Shown here one piece after another: positions 1 through 6,049 of a stretch of DNA of 7,850 bases. The position numbers were made by a program, and so were the translations under genes. The DNA is from Acidaminococcus fermentans_A (GTDB taxonomy: Bacteria; Bacillota; Negativicutes; Acidaminococcales; Acidaminococcaceae). Below the pieces are notes generated by a model that saw only the letters and a list, made by a program, of their open reading frames with translations, did not search any database and was not told the DNA's origin. The stretch covers positions 1-7,850 of the forward strand of contig NZ_JBQOUY010000050.1 in assembly GCF_052216985.1 (NCBI RefSeq), read 5' to 3'. Position 1 is the first letter of the stretch. Every line of letters begins with the position of its first letter.

Positions 1-10
1 AAACCCTAAT
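1..10. repeat. 10-bp direct repeat, left copy
   Basis: The bases AAACCCTAAT open the window and occur again, identically and in the same orientation, as its last ten bases (7841-7850). The flanks of the two copies differ. The cause is unknown: terminal overlap of a circular or repeat-bounded contig, a duplicated recombination site, or chance. The match itself is certain; its meaning is not. Confidence 0.5.
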
Positions 11-53
11 CTGCTAACGATAAGATATTCGTTTCTATATCCAGCACGATACT

Positions 54-97
54 GGTTCTACACCTTCAAAAGAACCTGGCCATGGGGACAGGTTCTA
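54..97. repeat. REP-like inverted repeat
   Basis: AGAACCTG (71-78) and CAGGTTCT (89-96) form a perfect 8-bp inverted repeat around a 10-nt spacer that includes CCATGGGG. A further GGTTCTA at 54-60 repeats the one at 91-97 and can also pair with AGAACC at 71-76, so the middle arm has two possible partners. This GGTTCT/AGAACC arrangement with a CCATGGGGACA core resembles the REP-type palindromes found in many Firmicutes genomes; that resemblance is from memory. The element lies beyond the coaBC terminator and contains no gene. The rest of 1-103 shows nothing else I can name. Confidence 0.5.
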
Positions 98-102
98 TCC
101 AA

Positions 103-135
103 CGGCTCGAGACTCACGACTCGAGACTCGAGACC
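103..135 (-). repeat. 7-bp tandem repeat array (TCTCGAG)4
   Basis: On the minus strand, which is the direction of coaBC transcription, the array reads GG (135-134), then TCTCGAG (133-127), TCTCGAG (126-120), the variant TCGTGAG (119-113), TCTCGAG (112-106) and CCG (105-103). It begins 7 nt past the hairpin of the coaBC terminator. The same GG-(TCTCGAG)n-CCG design recurs after ilvD at 7780-7805 with three units, in the same orientation relative to its gene. Each perfect unit contains the palindrome CTCGAG, so the array could fold or bind a dimeric protein. Function unknown. Confidence 0.8.
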
Positions 136-137
136 TC

Positions 138-173
138 AAAAAGGGGCTGTTGCGCATGCAACAGCCCCTTTTT
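138..173 (-). terminator. Intrinsic terminator of the coaBC operon
   Basis: GGGGCTGTTGC and GCAACAGCCCC (158-168 and 143-153 on the minus strand) form a perfect 11-bp GC-rich stem with a 4-nt loop. Flanking A and T tracts extend the pairing to 16 bp (138-153 with 158-173). In the minus direction five T residues (142-138) follow the stem, as in a Rho-independent terminator. The upstream A tract merges with the coaBC stop codon (TAA at 175-173). Because it has an A tract on one side and a T tract on the other, it may also stop transcription entering from the left. Confidence 0.93.
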
Positions 174-1378
174 TATGCTTCCCTCTTCACAGCATCTCTC
201 ACGATATCCAGGATATGGTTCCCCACTTCTTCCTTGCTCATGAGCTCCAGGCTGCGGATCTCTCCGCTGGGGAACAGCAGCTTCACCACATTGGTATCGG
301 TGCTGAAGCCGGCGCCCTTCATGGTCACGTCGTTGGCCACGATCATATCCAAATTCTTCTTCTTCACTTTGGCAGCGGCATTTTCCAACAGGTGCTGGGT
401 CTCAGCCGCAAAGCCCACCAGGAACTGGCCCTTCTTTTCCTGGCCGAGCTGCTTCAGGATATCCGGGTTCTTATCCAGGGCAATGGTCAGGGTCTCATCG
501 TTTTTCTTGATTTTCTGTGCTTCTGCATGGTGGGGCCGGTAGTCTGCCACCGCAGCCGCCATGATCACCACGTCCACCGCTGGATAGGCTGCCAGTACAG
601 CATCCATCATTTCCCGGGTGGTCTCCACATTCTGGAACGCCACATTCCGGGGTACGGACAGAGCCGTCGGGCCGGAGATCAAAGTGACTTCCGCTCCCCG
701 CCGGGCTGCATCCCGAGCGATGGCGTACCCCATCTTCCCGCTGGACCGGTTGCCGATGAAACGGACGGGATCGATGGCTTCCCGGGTCCCCCCCGCGGTC
801 ACCAGGATCCGCAGCCCTCGCAGGTCCCCTTCCCGGCTGGCCAGGAAGGCGTCGATGAAGGCCTTGATGTCTTCCGGTTCCGGCAGCCGTCCGGAGCCGT
901 TGATGCCACAGGCCAGGTGTCCGGCGGCACTGGGCATGAGGGTGATCCCATCCTGGCGCAGGGTGGCCAGGTTCCGGACCACCGCCGGATTTTCCAGCAT
1001 ATTGGTGTTCATGGCCGGGCAGACGATCTTGGGTCTGTCACAGGCCATCAGGGTGGTGGATAAGAGGTCGTCGGCGATGCCATTGGCCATTTTGCCGATG
1101 ATATCCGCCGTAGCCGGAGCCACCACCATCAGGTCGCACCAGCGGCCGATGGCCACATGTTCCACATTGAATTCCGCGTTGCCGGCCCACAGGTCCGTGG
1201 CCACCGGGTTCCCGCTGATTTCCTTGAACAGCAGGGGAGAAACCAGATGGGTAGCCGCATCGGTCATGATGACCCGCACCTGGGCCCCGGCCTGGACCAG
1301 CCGGCTCACCAGGGTCACGGCCTTATAAGCGGCAATGCCGCCGGTGACTCCCAATGCAATCTTTTTGCCTTCCAGCAC
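173..1378 (-). CDS. coaBC: Bifunctional phosphopantothenoylcysteine decarboxylase / phosphopantothenate-cysteine ligase
   Basis: This cytosolic enzyme catalyses two steps of coenzyme A synthesis: CTP-dependent joining of 4'-phosphopantothenate to cysteine (CoaB), then FMN-dependent decarboxylation to 4'-phosphopantetheine (CoaC). At 401 aa it is full length. The N-terminal flavoprotein domain (about 1-180) has the start GVTGGIAAYKA, the active-site His74, the PAMN motif (121-124) and Cys157 in HLACG, the substrate-recognition-flap cysteine. The CoaB domain (about 188-398) begins ILVTAGGTRE and has GNRSSGKMG with Asn210, AAAVADYRP and KIKK with Lys289; these match the E. coli catalytic Asn210 and Lys289. 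The start codon is GTG, chosen because AGGAGG lies 5 nt upstream and the protein aligns from there. It is the last gene of the operon, 12 nt after rpoZ, and ends in a strong terminator, whereas priA follows coaBC in B. subtilis. Confidence 0.97.
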   Translation of the reverse strand: MLEGKKIALGVTGGIAAYKAVTLVSRLVQAGAQVRVIMTDAATHLVSPLLFKEISGNPVATDLWAGNAEFNVEHVAIGRWCDLMVVAPATADIIGKMANGIADDLLSTTLMACDRPKIVCPAMNTNMLENPAVVRNLATLRQDGITLMPSAAGHLACGINGSGRLPEPEDIKAFIDAFLASREGDLRGLRILVTAGGTREAIDPVRFIGNRSSGKMGYAIARDAARRGAEVTLISGPTALSVPRNVAFQNVETTREMMDAVLAAYPAVDVVIMAAAVADYRPHHAEAQKIKKNDETLTIALDKNPDILKQLGQEKKGQFLVGFAAETQHLLENAAAKVKKKNLDMIVANDVTMKGAGFSTDTNVVKLLFPSGEIRSLELMSKEEVGNHILDIVRDAVKREA

Positions 1379-1390
1379 AGCTGCCTCCTG

Positions 1391-1612
1391 TTATTTTTTC
1401 ATTTCCTTCAGGTCTTCTTTGGTGGCGATGGTCACCAGGCCTTCGCCGATTTCCTTCAAGGCGATGGAAACCGGTTTGTTGGAATCGCATTTCACCAGGG
1501 CCGGAGCATGGTCCACCAGCTGCCGGGCCCGTTTGGAGGCCATAATCACCAGGGCATACTTGCTGCCGACTTTATCAGCCAAATAATCAATGGAAGGATC
1601 AATCATGGACAT
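1391..1612 (-). CDS. rpoZ: DNA-directed RNA polymerase omega subunit
   Basis: Omega is the small subunit that clamps the beta' C-terminal region and helps RNA polymerase assemble. The 73-aa product is close to the short Firmicutes form and shorter than the 91-aa E. coli protein. Diagnostic segments are the N-terminal MIDPSIDYL, the conserved helix ASKRARQL (25-32) and KPVSIALKEIGEG (46-58). The first of two nearby Met codons is preferred because AGGAG lies about 9 nt upstream of it; the second, at residue 3, would be too far from that site. The gene sits 14 nt after gmk and 12 nt before coaBC, the standard Firmicutes order. The MgsA/ppGpp-binding N-terminal features of proteobacterial omega cannot be judged from this sequence alone. 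Confidence 0.95.
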   Translation of the reverse strand: MSMIDPSIDYLADKVGSKYALVIMASKRARQLVDHAPALVKCDSNKPVSIALKEIGEGLVTIATKEDLKEMKK

Positions 1613-1626
1613 AGTTGTACTCTCCT

Positions 1627-2271
1627 TTACTTCTCCTGCGTCTCTGCGCAGTCACAGGTGCCGTTATGGCAGATTTCATCAACGATATAATAGGTGCGGC
1701 CCACCCGCAGGTGTTCCACATCGATGATCTTGCTGACTTTATCCGTGGCCTTCTCCACTTCGTCGTTGACCACGATGTAGTCATACTTGGAGGCATAGGC
1801 CAGTTCGCTGGTAGCAGCGCTGAGCCGGCGTTTGATCACGTCCACCGCATCGGTGCCCCGTTTGTAGATCCGCTTGGACAGTTCATCCAGGGAAGGAGGC
1901 ACGATGAAGACGAAGACCCCGTCCGGATAGCTTTTCTTCACCTGGAGGGCTCCCTGGGGATCGATCTCCAAGATCACATCCAGGCCTTCCGCCAGTTTAT
2001 CCAGCACATACTGCCGGGGTGTCCCGTAATAGTTCCCATATACGGAAGCGTGTTCCAGGAGGCCTCCGTTCTTGATCATCTCTTCGAATTCATCCCGGGT
2101 CTTGAAGAAATAATTCACCCCGTCCACTTCTCCATTCCGGGGCTGACGGGTGGTGCAGGAAACCGAGTAGGCCATATGGTCCCGTTTTTCCCGAAGCCGG
2201 GCGCAGATGGTCCCCTTCCCAGCGCCGCTGGGCCCGCTGAGCACCAGCAAAATCCCCTGAGGTTTATTCAT
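1627..2271 (-). CDS. gmk: Guanylate kinase
   Basis: Guanylate kinase converts GMP and ATP to GDP and ADP, and is essential for GTP and dGTP supply. The 214-aa product has the P-loop GPSGAGKGT (13-21), the GMP-binding segment SVSCTTRQPRNGEVDGVNYF (36-55), YYGTP (81-85), LEIDPQGA (101-108) and the lid and adenine-binding region with KRGTD (137-141) and IKRRL (146-150). Only the far C-terminus is atypical: after the usual end of the fold come about 14 residues with three clustered cysteines (C201, C206, C208). The start ATG overlaps the end of remA by 8 nt, with GGAGG placed inside the remA coding sequence, so the two genes are probably translationally coupled. Confidence 0.97.
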   Translation of the reverse strand: MNKPQGILLVLSGPSGAGKGTICARLREKRDHMAYSVSCTTRQPRNGEVDGVNYFFKTRDEFEEMIKNGGLLEHASVYGNYYGTPRQYVLDKLAEGLDVILEIDPQGALQVKKSYPDGVFVFIVPPSLDELSKRIYKRGTDAVDVIKRRLSAATSELAYASKYDYIVVNDEVEKATDKVSKIIDVEHLRVGRTYYIVDEICHNGTCDCAETQEK

Positions 2272-2554
2272 TGTCTTCCTCCCTCTCTTCTGCAGCCGGT
2301 TCTTCCTGGGCCTCCTGGGTCACAAACCGGTTGGCGATGGTTTCTGGCTGCAGGGCAGACAGCACGATGTGGCCGCTGTCCATAATCAATACGGCCCGGG
2401 TCCGCCGGCCATAGGTGGCATCGATGACCACGCCCTTGTCCCGTCCATCCTGGATGATCCGTTTGATGGGAGCGCTTTCCGGTCCGATGATGGTGATGAC
2501 CCGCTGTGCGGAAACGATATTGCCGAAGCCGATGTTGATCAGTTTGATATCCAT
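2264..2554 (-). CDS. remA: RemA-family DNA-binding regulator (DUF370)
   Basis: RemA proteins are small, oligomeric DNA-binding regulators. In Bacillus subtilis RemA activates biofilm-matrix and osmoprotection genes, but its targets in Negativicutes are not known to me. The 96-aa product matches the family almost end to end: INIGFGNIVSAQRV (6-19), PESAPIKRIIQ (25-35) and IDATYGRRTRAVLIMDS (44-60), then LSALQPET (65-72). Arg18 and Pro29, sites where mutations impair B. subtilis RemA as I recall, are both present. The last 16 or so residues are a low-complexity acidic tail rich in Glu and Asp, probably disordered. AGGAG lies 11 nt upstream of the ATG. It sits 20 nt after yicC and overlaps gmk, as in many Firmicutes. 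The family call is secure; the regulatory role here is inference. Confidence 0.93.
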   Translation of the reverse strand: MDIKLINIGFGNIVSAQRVITIIGPESAPIKRIIQDGRDKGVVIDATYGRRTRAVLIMDSGHIVLSALQPETIANRFVTQEAQEEPAAEEREEDNE

Positions 2555-2574
2555 AAATAACTTCTCTCCTAGTC

Positions 2575-3471
2575 TTATTGTATATTCTGGATCTGTTCCC
2601 TTACCTTCTCGATTTCACTTTTCATATCCACGATGGTCTGGATGATCAGGGCATCCCCTGCTTTGGACGCAATGGTATTGGCTTCCCGGTTCATTTCCTG
2701 GACCAGGAAATCCATCCGCCGTCCCACAGGCTGTTCTGCCTGGAGCAGCTGACGGAACTGCCGGAGGTGACTGTGGAGACGGACGGTTTCTTCTGTCACA
2801 TTCACCCGGTCCGCATAGATGGCCGTTTCCTGGATGATCCGGCTCTCGTCCAAAGGACCGGTCCCCGCTTCCTGGAGCAGCTGCCGGAGCTGCCGGCCCA
2901 GTTTCTGCCGATATTCCTGCACCGTTTCCGGAGCCCGCTCTTCGATGGCCTCCAGCTGTCCTTCGATGACTGTAATGCGTTTTTCCAAATCAGCCGCCAG
3001 CTGCCTTCCTTCTGTCCGGCGCATTTCCAAGAGATGGTCCAGGGCCTCATCCGTGGCCTTGGCGATCCCCGGCCACAGTTTCTCCAGGTCCACCTTCCCC
3101 TCTTCTGGCAGCAGCACATCGGGACAGCCGGCAATGAAAAGCAGTTCTTGGGAAGAAGTTTCCCAGGAAGAACCCAACAAGTGGGCGAGCTCTTTCAAAC
3201 TATCATGATAAGCGTTTGCCAGGCCTTTGTCAATCGTAACTTGTCTGCCTTCCGCTCCTGTGTATCCAGAAGTAATGAAGACATCCATATGTCCCCGGCT
3301 GATCCGATCCAGGATCTTCCGGCGCAGGCGGTTTTCCAGAGGGTTCAGGAACCGGGGCAGCCGCAGGGATGCCTCCCCGTACCGGTGGTTCACCGTCTTG
3401 ATCTCGATCTGGAAGGTAAAGTCCCTTTCTGCCCATTCGCCCCGGCCATAGCCGGTCATGCTCTGGATCAT
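2575..3471 (-). CDS. yicC: YicC/YloC-family endoribonuclease
   Basis: The 298-aa product is full length for the YicC/YloC family. E. coli YicC has been described as an endoribonuclease that contributes to turnover of small RNAs such as RyhB; activity of this protein is inferred from family. Visible hallmarks are the N-terminal MIQSMTGYGRGE, the segment VNHRY (27-31) followed by LRLPR, then ISRGHMDVF. The C-terminal DUF1732 domain ends with MDFLVQEMNREANTI and a charged helix that finishes EKVREQIQNIQ. The middle (about 140-210) is rich in Glu, Lys, Arg and Leu and probably forms long helices. The ATG has GGAGG 8 nt upstream. It lies 19 nt after the secreted-protein gene and 20 nt before remA. 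Confidence 0.95.
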   Translation of the reverse strand: MIQSMTGYGRGEWAERDFTFQIEIKTVNHRYGEASLRLPRFLNPLENRLRRKILDRISRGHMDVFITSGYTGAEGRQVTIDKGLANAYHDSLKELAHLLGSSWETSSQELLFIAGCPDVLLPEEGKVDLEKLWPGIAKATDEALDHLLEMRRTEGRQLAADLEKRITVIEGQLEAIEERAPETVQEYRQKLGRQLRQLLQEAGTGPLDESRIIQETAIYADRVNVTEETVRLHSHLRQFRQLLQAEQPVGRRMDFLVQEMNREANTIASKAGDALIIQTIVDMKSEIEKVREQIQNIQ

Positions 3472-3490
3472 GCGTTTCTCCTCCCTTGTA

Positions 3491-4114
3491 TCAGTTCATC
3501 GTCATCAGTTTCAGGACGAATTCCCGGGTTCCCCCGTATTCATCGGTGGCTGCCAGGACCATGGTCCGGTTGGGATTCACCTTGGTCAGGTCGAAATAGA
3601 CGAAATACTGCAGGTCCCACACATTGTTGTCTTCCAGTTCCCCGCTCTGTTTGTTGGGGATCTGCATATCCCGCTGGGAAGCGCTGTTCAAGTTGCAGTA
3701 ATAGGGTTCCAATACCTTCTGCCCCTGGTACAGCTTCACTTTCAGGTTCTTGGGTTCCAGCTTCACGCTAGTGCTCAGGTTGAGGCCCAGGGCCAGGACC
3801 CCGTCGTACTGTTTGGCCACCTTCATCCCCTGGGCCACCGTAGGGGTATTCCCGTCGCTGGCCTGCTGCCGGGCATCCACCGCCGCTGTCAGATAGGGGG
3901 TATAGACGATCACCCGTTCCCGGAGCCCATAGGGATTCATCTGCTTCCGATCGTAAACTGTCCAGGGAGCCAGCAGTTCCCCCAGAGAAGCTCCTTTCCG
4001 TTCGGCTCCATAAGTCTGTGCAGACTGGATGGTATTGGGAGTCAGGGGAAGCATAGCGAAGACAGGTTGGGTAAACAGCAGGAAGGCTGCTGTGAAAAGG
4101 CCCAGTTTTTTCAT
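3491..4114 (-). CDS. Exported protein of unknown function
   Basis: I do not recognise a family. The 207-aa product starts with a clear Sec signal peptide: MKK, then a hydrophobic stretch (about 4-18), then PVFA with likely cleavage after Ala20. The mature part (about 187 aa) has no further membrane segment, no lipobox, and a single cysteine (C140), so no intramolecular disulfide is possible. It is rich in beta-type segments such as ERVIVYTPYL, VLALGLNL and YFVYFDLTKV, which suggests a soluble beta-rich periplasmic or surface domain; that is inference. It is the first gene of the operon, directly behind a promoter, with a purine-rich ribosome site (GGAGAGG) just before the ATG, and is 19 nt from yicC. 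In B. subtilis the matching place holds yloB, a cation-transport ATPase, which is unrelated. Codon use matches the neighbours, so there is no sign of recent transfer. Confidence 0.85.
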   Translation of the reverse strand: MKKLGLFTAAFLLFTQPVFAMLPLTPNTIQSAQTYGAERKGASLGELLAPWTVYDRKQMNPYGLRERVIVYTPYLTAAVDARQQASDGNTPTVAQGMKVAKQYDGVLALGLNLSTSVKLEPKNLKVKLYQGQKVLEPYYCNLNSASQRDMQIPNKQSGELEDNNVWDLQYFVYFDLTKVNPNRTMVLAATDEYGGTREFVLKLMTMN

Positions 4115-4134
4115 GATATCCTCTCCTTTACGGT

Positions 4135-4163
4135 TTGACCGAACAGTCCTATCCGGTTATACT
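4135..4163 (+). promoter_or_regulatory. Sigma70-type promoter for rqcH
   Basis: TTGACC (4135-4140) and TATACT (4158-4163) are separated by exactly 17 bp, each hexamer differing from consensus at one position. The predicted transcription start is near 4170, giving a leader of about 47 nt before the rqcH ATG. It lies to the left of, and points at, the opposing promoter at 4173-4201. Confidence 0.7.
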
Positions 4164-4172
4164 AATCAATAT

Positions 4173-4201
4173 ATTATAACGAATTTAACGAAACCGTGCA
4201 A
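4173..4201 (-). promoter_or_regulatory. Sigma70-type promoter for the yicC-coaBC operon
   Basis: On the minus strand TTGCAC (4201-4196) and a perfect TATAAT (4178-4173) are separated by 17 bp. The -35 matches consensus at only three positions, so it may need help from the -10 or an activator. The predicted start is near 4166, about 52 nt upstream of the secreted-protein ATG. This promoter would drive all six minus-strand genes, as no other promoter is evident in the short gaps between them. ACGGTTT (4130-4136) and AAACCGT (4191-4197) form an inverted repeat touching the -35 boxes of both opposing promoters. Confidence 0.65.
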
Positions 4202-4216
4202 ATATTGGAGGAAATC

Positions 4217-5956
4217 ATGAATTTAGAAGGAATCACCCTGCAGCTCCTGACCCGGGAACTGACGGCCGCTCTCAGCGGCGGAAAGATTTTCAAGATTTTC
4301 ATGCCCAGCCGGGCTTCTCTGCTGCTGCAGGTGAACCAGCAGAACCGGACGGTCAATCTGCTGGTGGATATGAACGGGGACTCCCCCCTGATCACCCTGC
4401 CGGATACCCTGCCGGAACGGCCGGATCTGCCGCCCAGTTTCTGCATGCTGCTCCGGAAGCATCTGGAAGAAGGCCGGATCGCCCAGGTATCCCAGCGGGG
4501 CCTGGATCGGATCCTGACCCTGGATGTGGATCTGATCGGGGCGGAACGGAAGATCATCACCAAGAAGCTGATCCTGGAGCTCACCGGCAAGAACAGCAAC
4601 ATCATCTTCGTGGACGAAAACGGGCTTATCCTGGATGCCCTGCGCCATATCGGCAAGGCCCAGAGCCGCTTCCGCCAGATCCTGCCCAATCTGCCCTATA
4701 CCCTGCCCCCGGCCCAGGAAGGCCTGGATTTCCTCTCCGCGGATCCTCACGCCATCCGGGAGGCCGCTGTGGCCCAGGGGGATGTGTCCCTGGTCCAGGG
4801 GCTCATCGCCGCCACCCAGGGCATCGGGAAATACACCGCCCAGGAAGTGGAACTGCGCAGCGGCTGTGAAGGCCCCGTGAACCTGCTGGACCTGGAAGGG
4901 GCCCGGAAGCTGGAAGGCGCCATCGCCCAGCTCCAAGAGGAGATCCGCCAGCGGCTGGAGGGGACGGATCCCTCGGTCATCGCCCAGATCGACAGCCGGA
5001 ACCGGATGAAGAACCTGGTCCCCTACCTGCCCCAGAGTCATCCGGAATGGACCCGGAAGGCCTTTCCCTCCCTTTTGGCCGCCCAGGCCTACAGTGCTTC
5101 CCTGATCCCCATCCAGATCCCGGAAAAGGACCTGCTGACCAAACTGGTCGCTTCCCAGGAAGCCAAGACGGAAAAGAAACTGAAATTCCTGGCCCAGGAC
5201 CTGGCCAAAGCGGAGAACGCCGAGACCCAGAAAATCATGGCGGATACCCTGATGGCCTATGGCTGGTCCCTGCAAAAAGGCCAGACCTCCTGTGAACTGG
5301 ACAGTCTCTATGACGGGAAGAAGCTGAAGATCGCCCTGGCCCCGGAACTGACTCCCATGGAAAACGCCCAGGCCTATTACAAGCGGTACAACAAATTCAA
5401 ACGAGCCGTGGGAGAGATCCAGCAGCAGCAGGCAGAAGCCCAGGCCCTGCTCACCTATCTCCAGAGCCTGGATGTCTCCCTGGAGACCGCTTCCACCAAG
5501 GGGGAGATCGCCGAGATCAAGCAGGAGATCATCACCCTGGGACTCCTGCCCCAGCCCCGGAAGAAACAGCCTTCCCAGAGCCGTTCCACCCCTCTCAAAG
5601 TGGTGCTGACCCCGGATACCTTCCTTTATATTGGAAAGAACAACCGGCAGAACGACGAAGTGACCTTCAAATTGGGACGGGGCGGCGATCTGTGGTTCCA
5701 CGCCAAGAACATCCCCGGGTCCCATGTGATCCTGAAGACCACCCTGCCCCAGCCCCGGCAGGAAGATATCCTGGCGGCTGCCCAGCTGGCCGCCGGGTAC
5801 AGCAAGGGACGCAATGCCGACCGGGTGCCAGTGGACTATACGGAAAAACGGCTGGTGAAAAAGCCTTCCGGCGCCAAGCCCGGATTCGTGATCTACACCG
5901 GACAGACCACCCTATATGTTAAACCTTGTACAACTGTCCACGTATCAAAAGACTGA
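4217..5956 (+). CDS. rqcH: Ribosome quality-control factor RqcH (NFACT / FbpA family)
   Basis: RqcH binds stalled 50S subunits carrying peptidyl-tRNA and recruits tRNA-Ala to add C-terminal alanine tails that mark the nascent chain for degradation. Older annotations call this family fibronectin-binding protein. The 579-aa product is close to B. subtilis RqcH (570 aa). NFACT-N contains PPSFCMLLRKH (72-82) and GLDRI with Asp97 and Arg98, the DR pair required for tRNA-Ala binding, at the same numbering as in B. subtilis. A helical, coiled-coil middle spans about 308-435. The C-terminal NFACT-R domain has GKNNRQND (473-480) and DLWFHAKNIPGSHV (491-504). The ATG at 4217 is preferred over an in-frame GTG at 4196 because GGAGG sits 5 nt before it and that GTG overlaps the opposing -35 box. 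rqcH also lies next to the yicC-remA-gmk operon in B. subtilis. Confidence 0.95.
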   Translation: MNLEGITLQLLTRELTAALSGGKIFKIFMPSRASLLLQVNQQNRTVNLLVDMNGDSPLITLPDTLPERPDLPPSFCMLLRKHLEEGRIAQVSQRGLDRILTLDVDLIGAERKIITKKLILELTGKNSNIIFVDENGLILDALRHIGKAQSRFRQILPNLPYTLPPAQEGLDFLSADPHAIREAAVAQGDVSLVQGLIAATQGIGKYTAQEVELRSGCEGPVNLLDLEGARKLEGAIAQLQEEIRQRLEGTDPSVIAQIDSRNRMKNLVPYLPQSHPEWTRKAFPSLLAAQAYSASLIPIQIPEKDLLTKLVASQEAKTEKKLKFLAQDLAKAENAETQKIMADTLMAYGWSLQKGQTSCELDSLYDGKKLKIALAPELTPMENAQAYYKRYNKFKRAVGEIQQQQAEAQALLTYLQSLDVSLETASTKGEIAEIKQEIITLGLLPQPRKKQPSQSRSTPLKVVLTPDTFLYIGKNNRQNDEVTFKLGRGGDLWFHAKNIPGSHVILKTTLPQPRQEDILAAAQLAAGYSKGRNADRVPVDYTEKRLVKKPSGAKPGFVIYTGQTTLYVKPCTTVHVSKD

Positions 5957-5969
5957 TTCGCCTTTTTGA

Positions 5970-5998
5970 TTGACAGGGGTTACACTCCGTGCTAAATT
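5970..5998 (+). promoter_or_regulatory. Sigma70-type promoter for ilvD
   Basis: A perfect TTGACA (5970-5975) is followed after 17 bp by TAAATT (5993-5998), and TGC immediately before the -10 gives an extended -10 motif. The predicted start is near 6005, leaving a leader of about 45 nt. That is too short for a T-box or a classic leader-peptide attenuator, and none is visible in the 93-bp gap. ilvD therefore appears to be transcribed separately from rqcH, although no strong terminator lies between them. Confidence 0.75.
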
Positions 5999-6049
5999 AT
6001 TCCTTATATCACGGCAAACCTGCTAGCAAAAAGAGAAAAGAGGAATATC

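Noticed and set aside
1..10. Resemblance of AAACCCTAAT to a plant-type telomere repeat
   Set aside because: Only a single unit at each end, within clear bacterial sequence.
82..243. Short plus-strand open frame starting inside the REP-like repeat
   Set aside because: It passes through the tandem repeat, the terminator and the end of coaBC, with no ribosome site.
1615..2385. 256-codon open frame on the plus strand opposite gmk and remA
   Set aside because: Both genes on the minus strand are secure by motif; this is an antisense shadow crossing a gene boundary.
2578..3771. 397-codon open frame on the plus strand across yicC and the secreted-protein gene
   Set aside because: It spans two minus-strand genes and the gap between them, has no domain signal, and is explained by GC-rich codon use.
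4223..5725. 500-codon open frame on the minus strand opposite rqcH
   Set aside because: Same codon-bias effect. The Gln-, Gly- and Leu-rich translation is low-complexity shadow with no recognisable domain, and rqcH on the other strand is unambiguous.
5944..5970. Inverted repeat ATCAAAA / TTTTGAT around the rqcH stop as a terminator
   Set aside because: Only A-T rich pairing with a 13-nt loop and no GC stem; too weak to call a terminator.
5957..6049. T-box, riboswitch or leader peptide upstream of ilvD
   Set aside because: The leader after the predicted start is about 45 nt, with no suitable stems, T-box motif or branched-chain-rich short reading frame.
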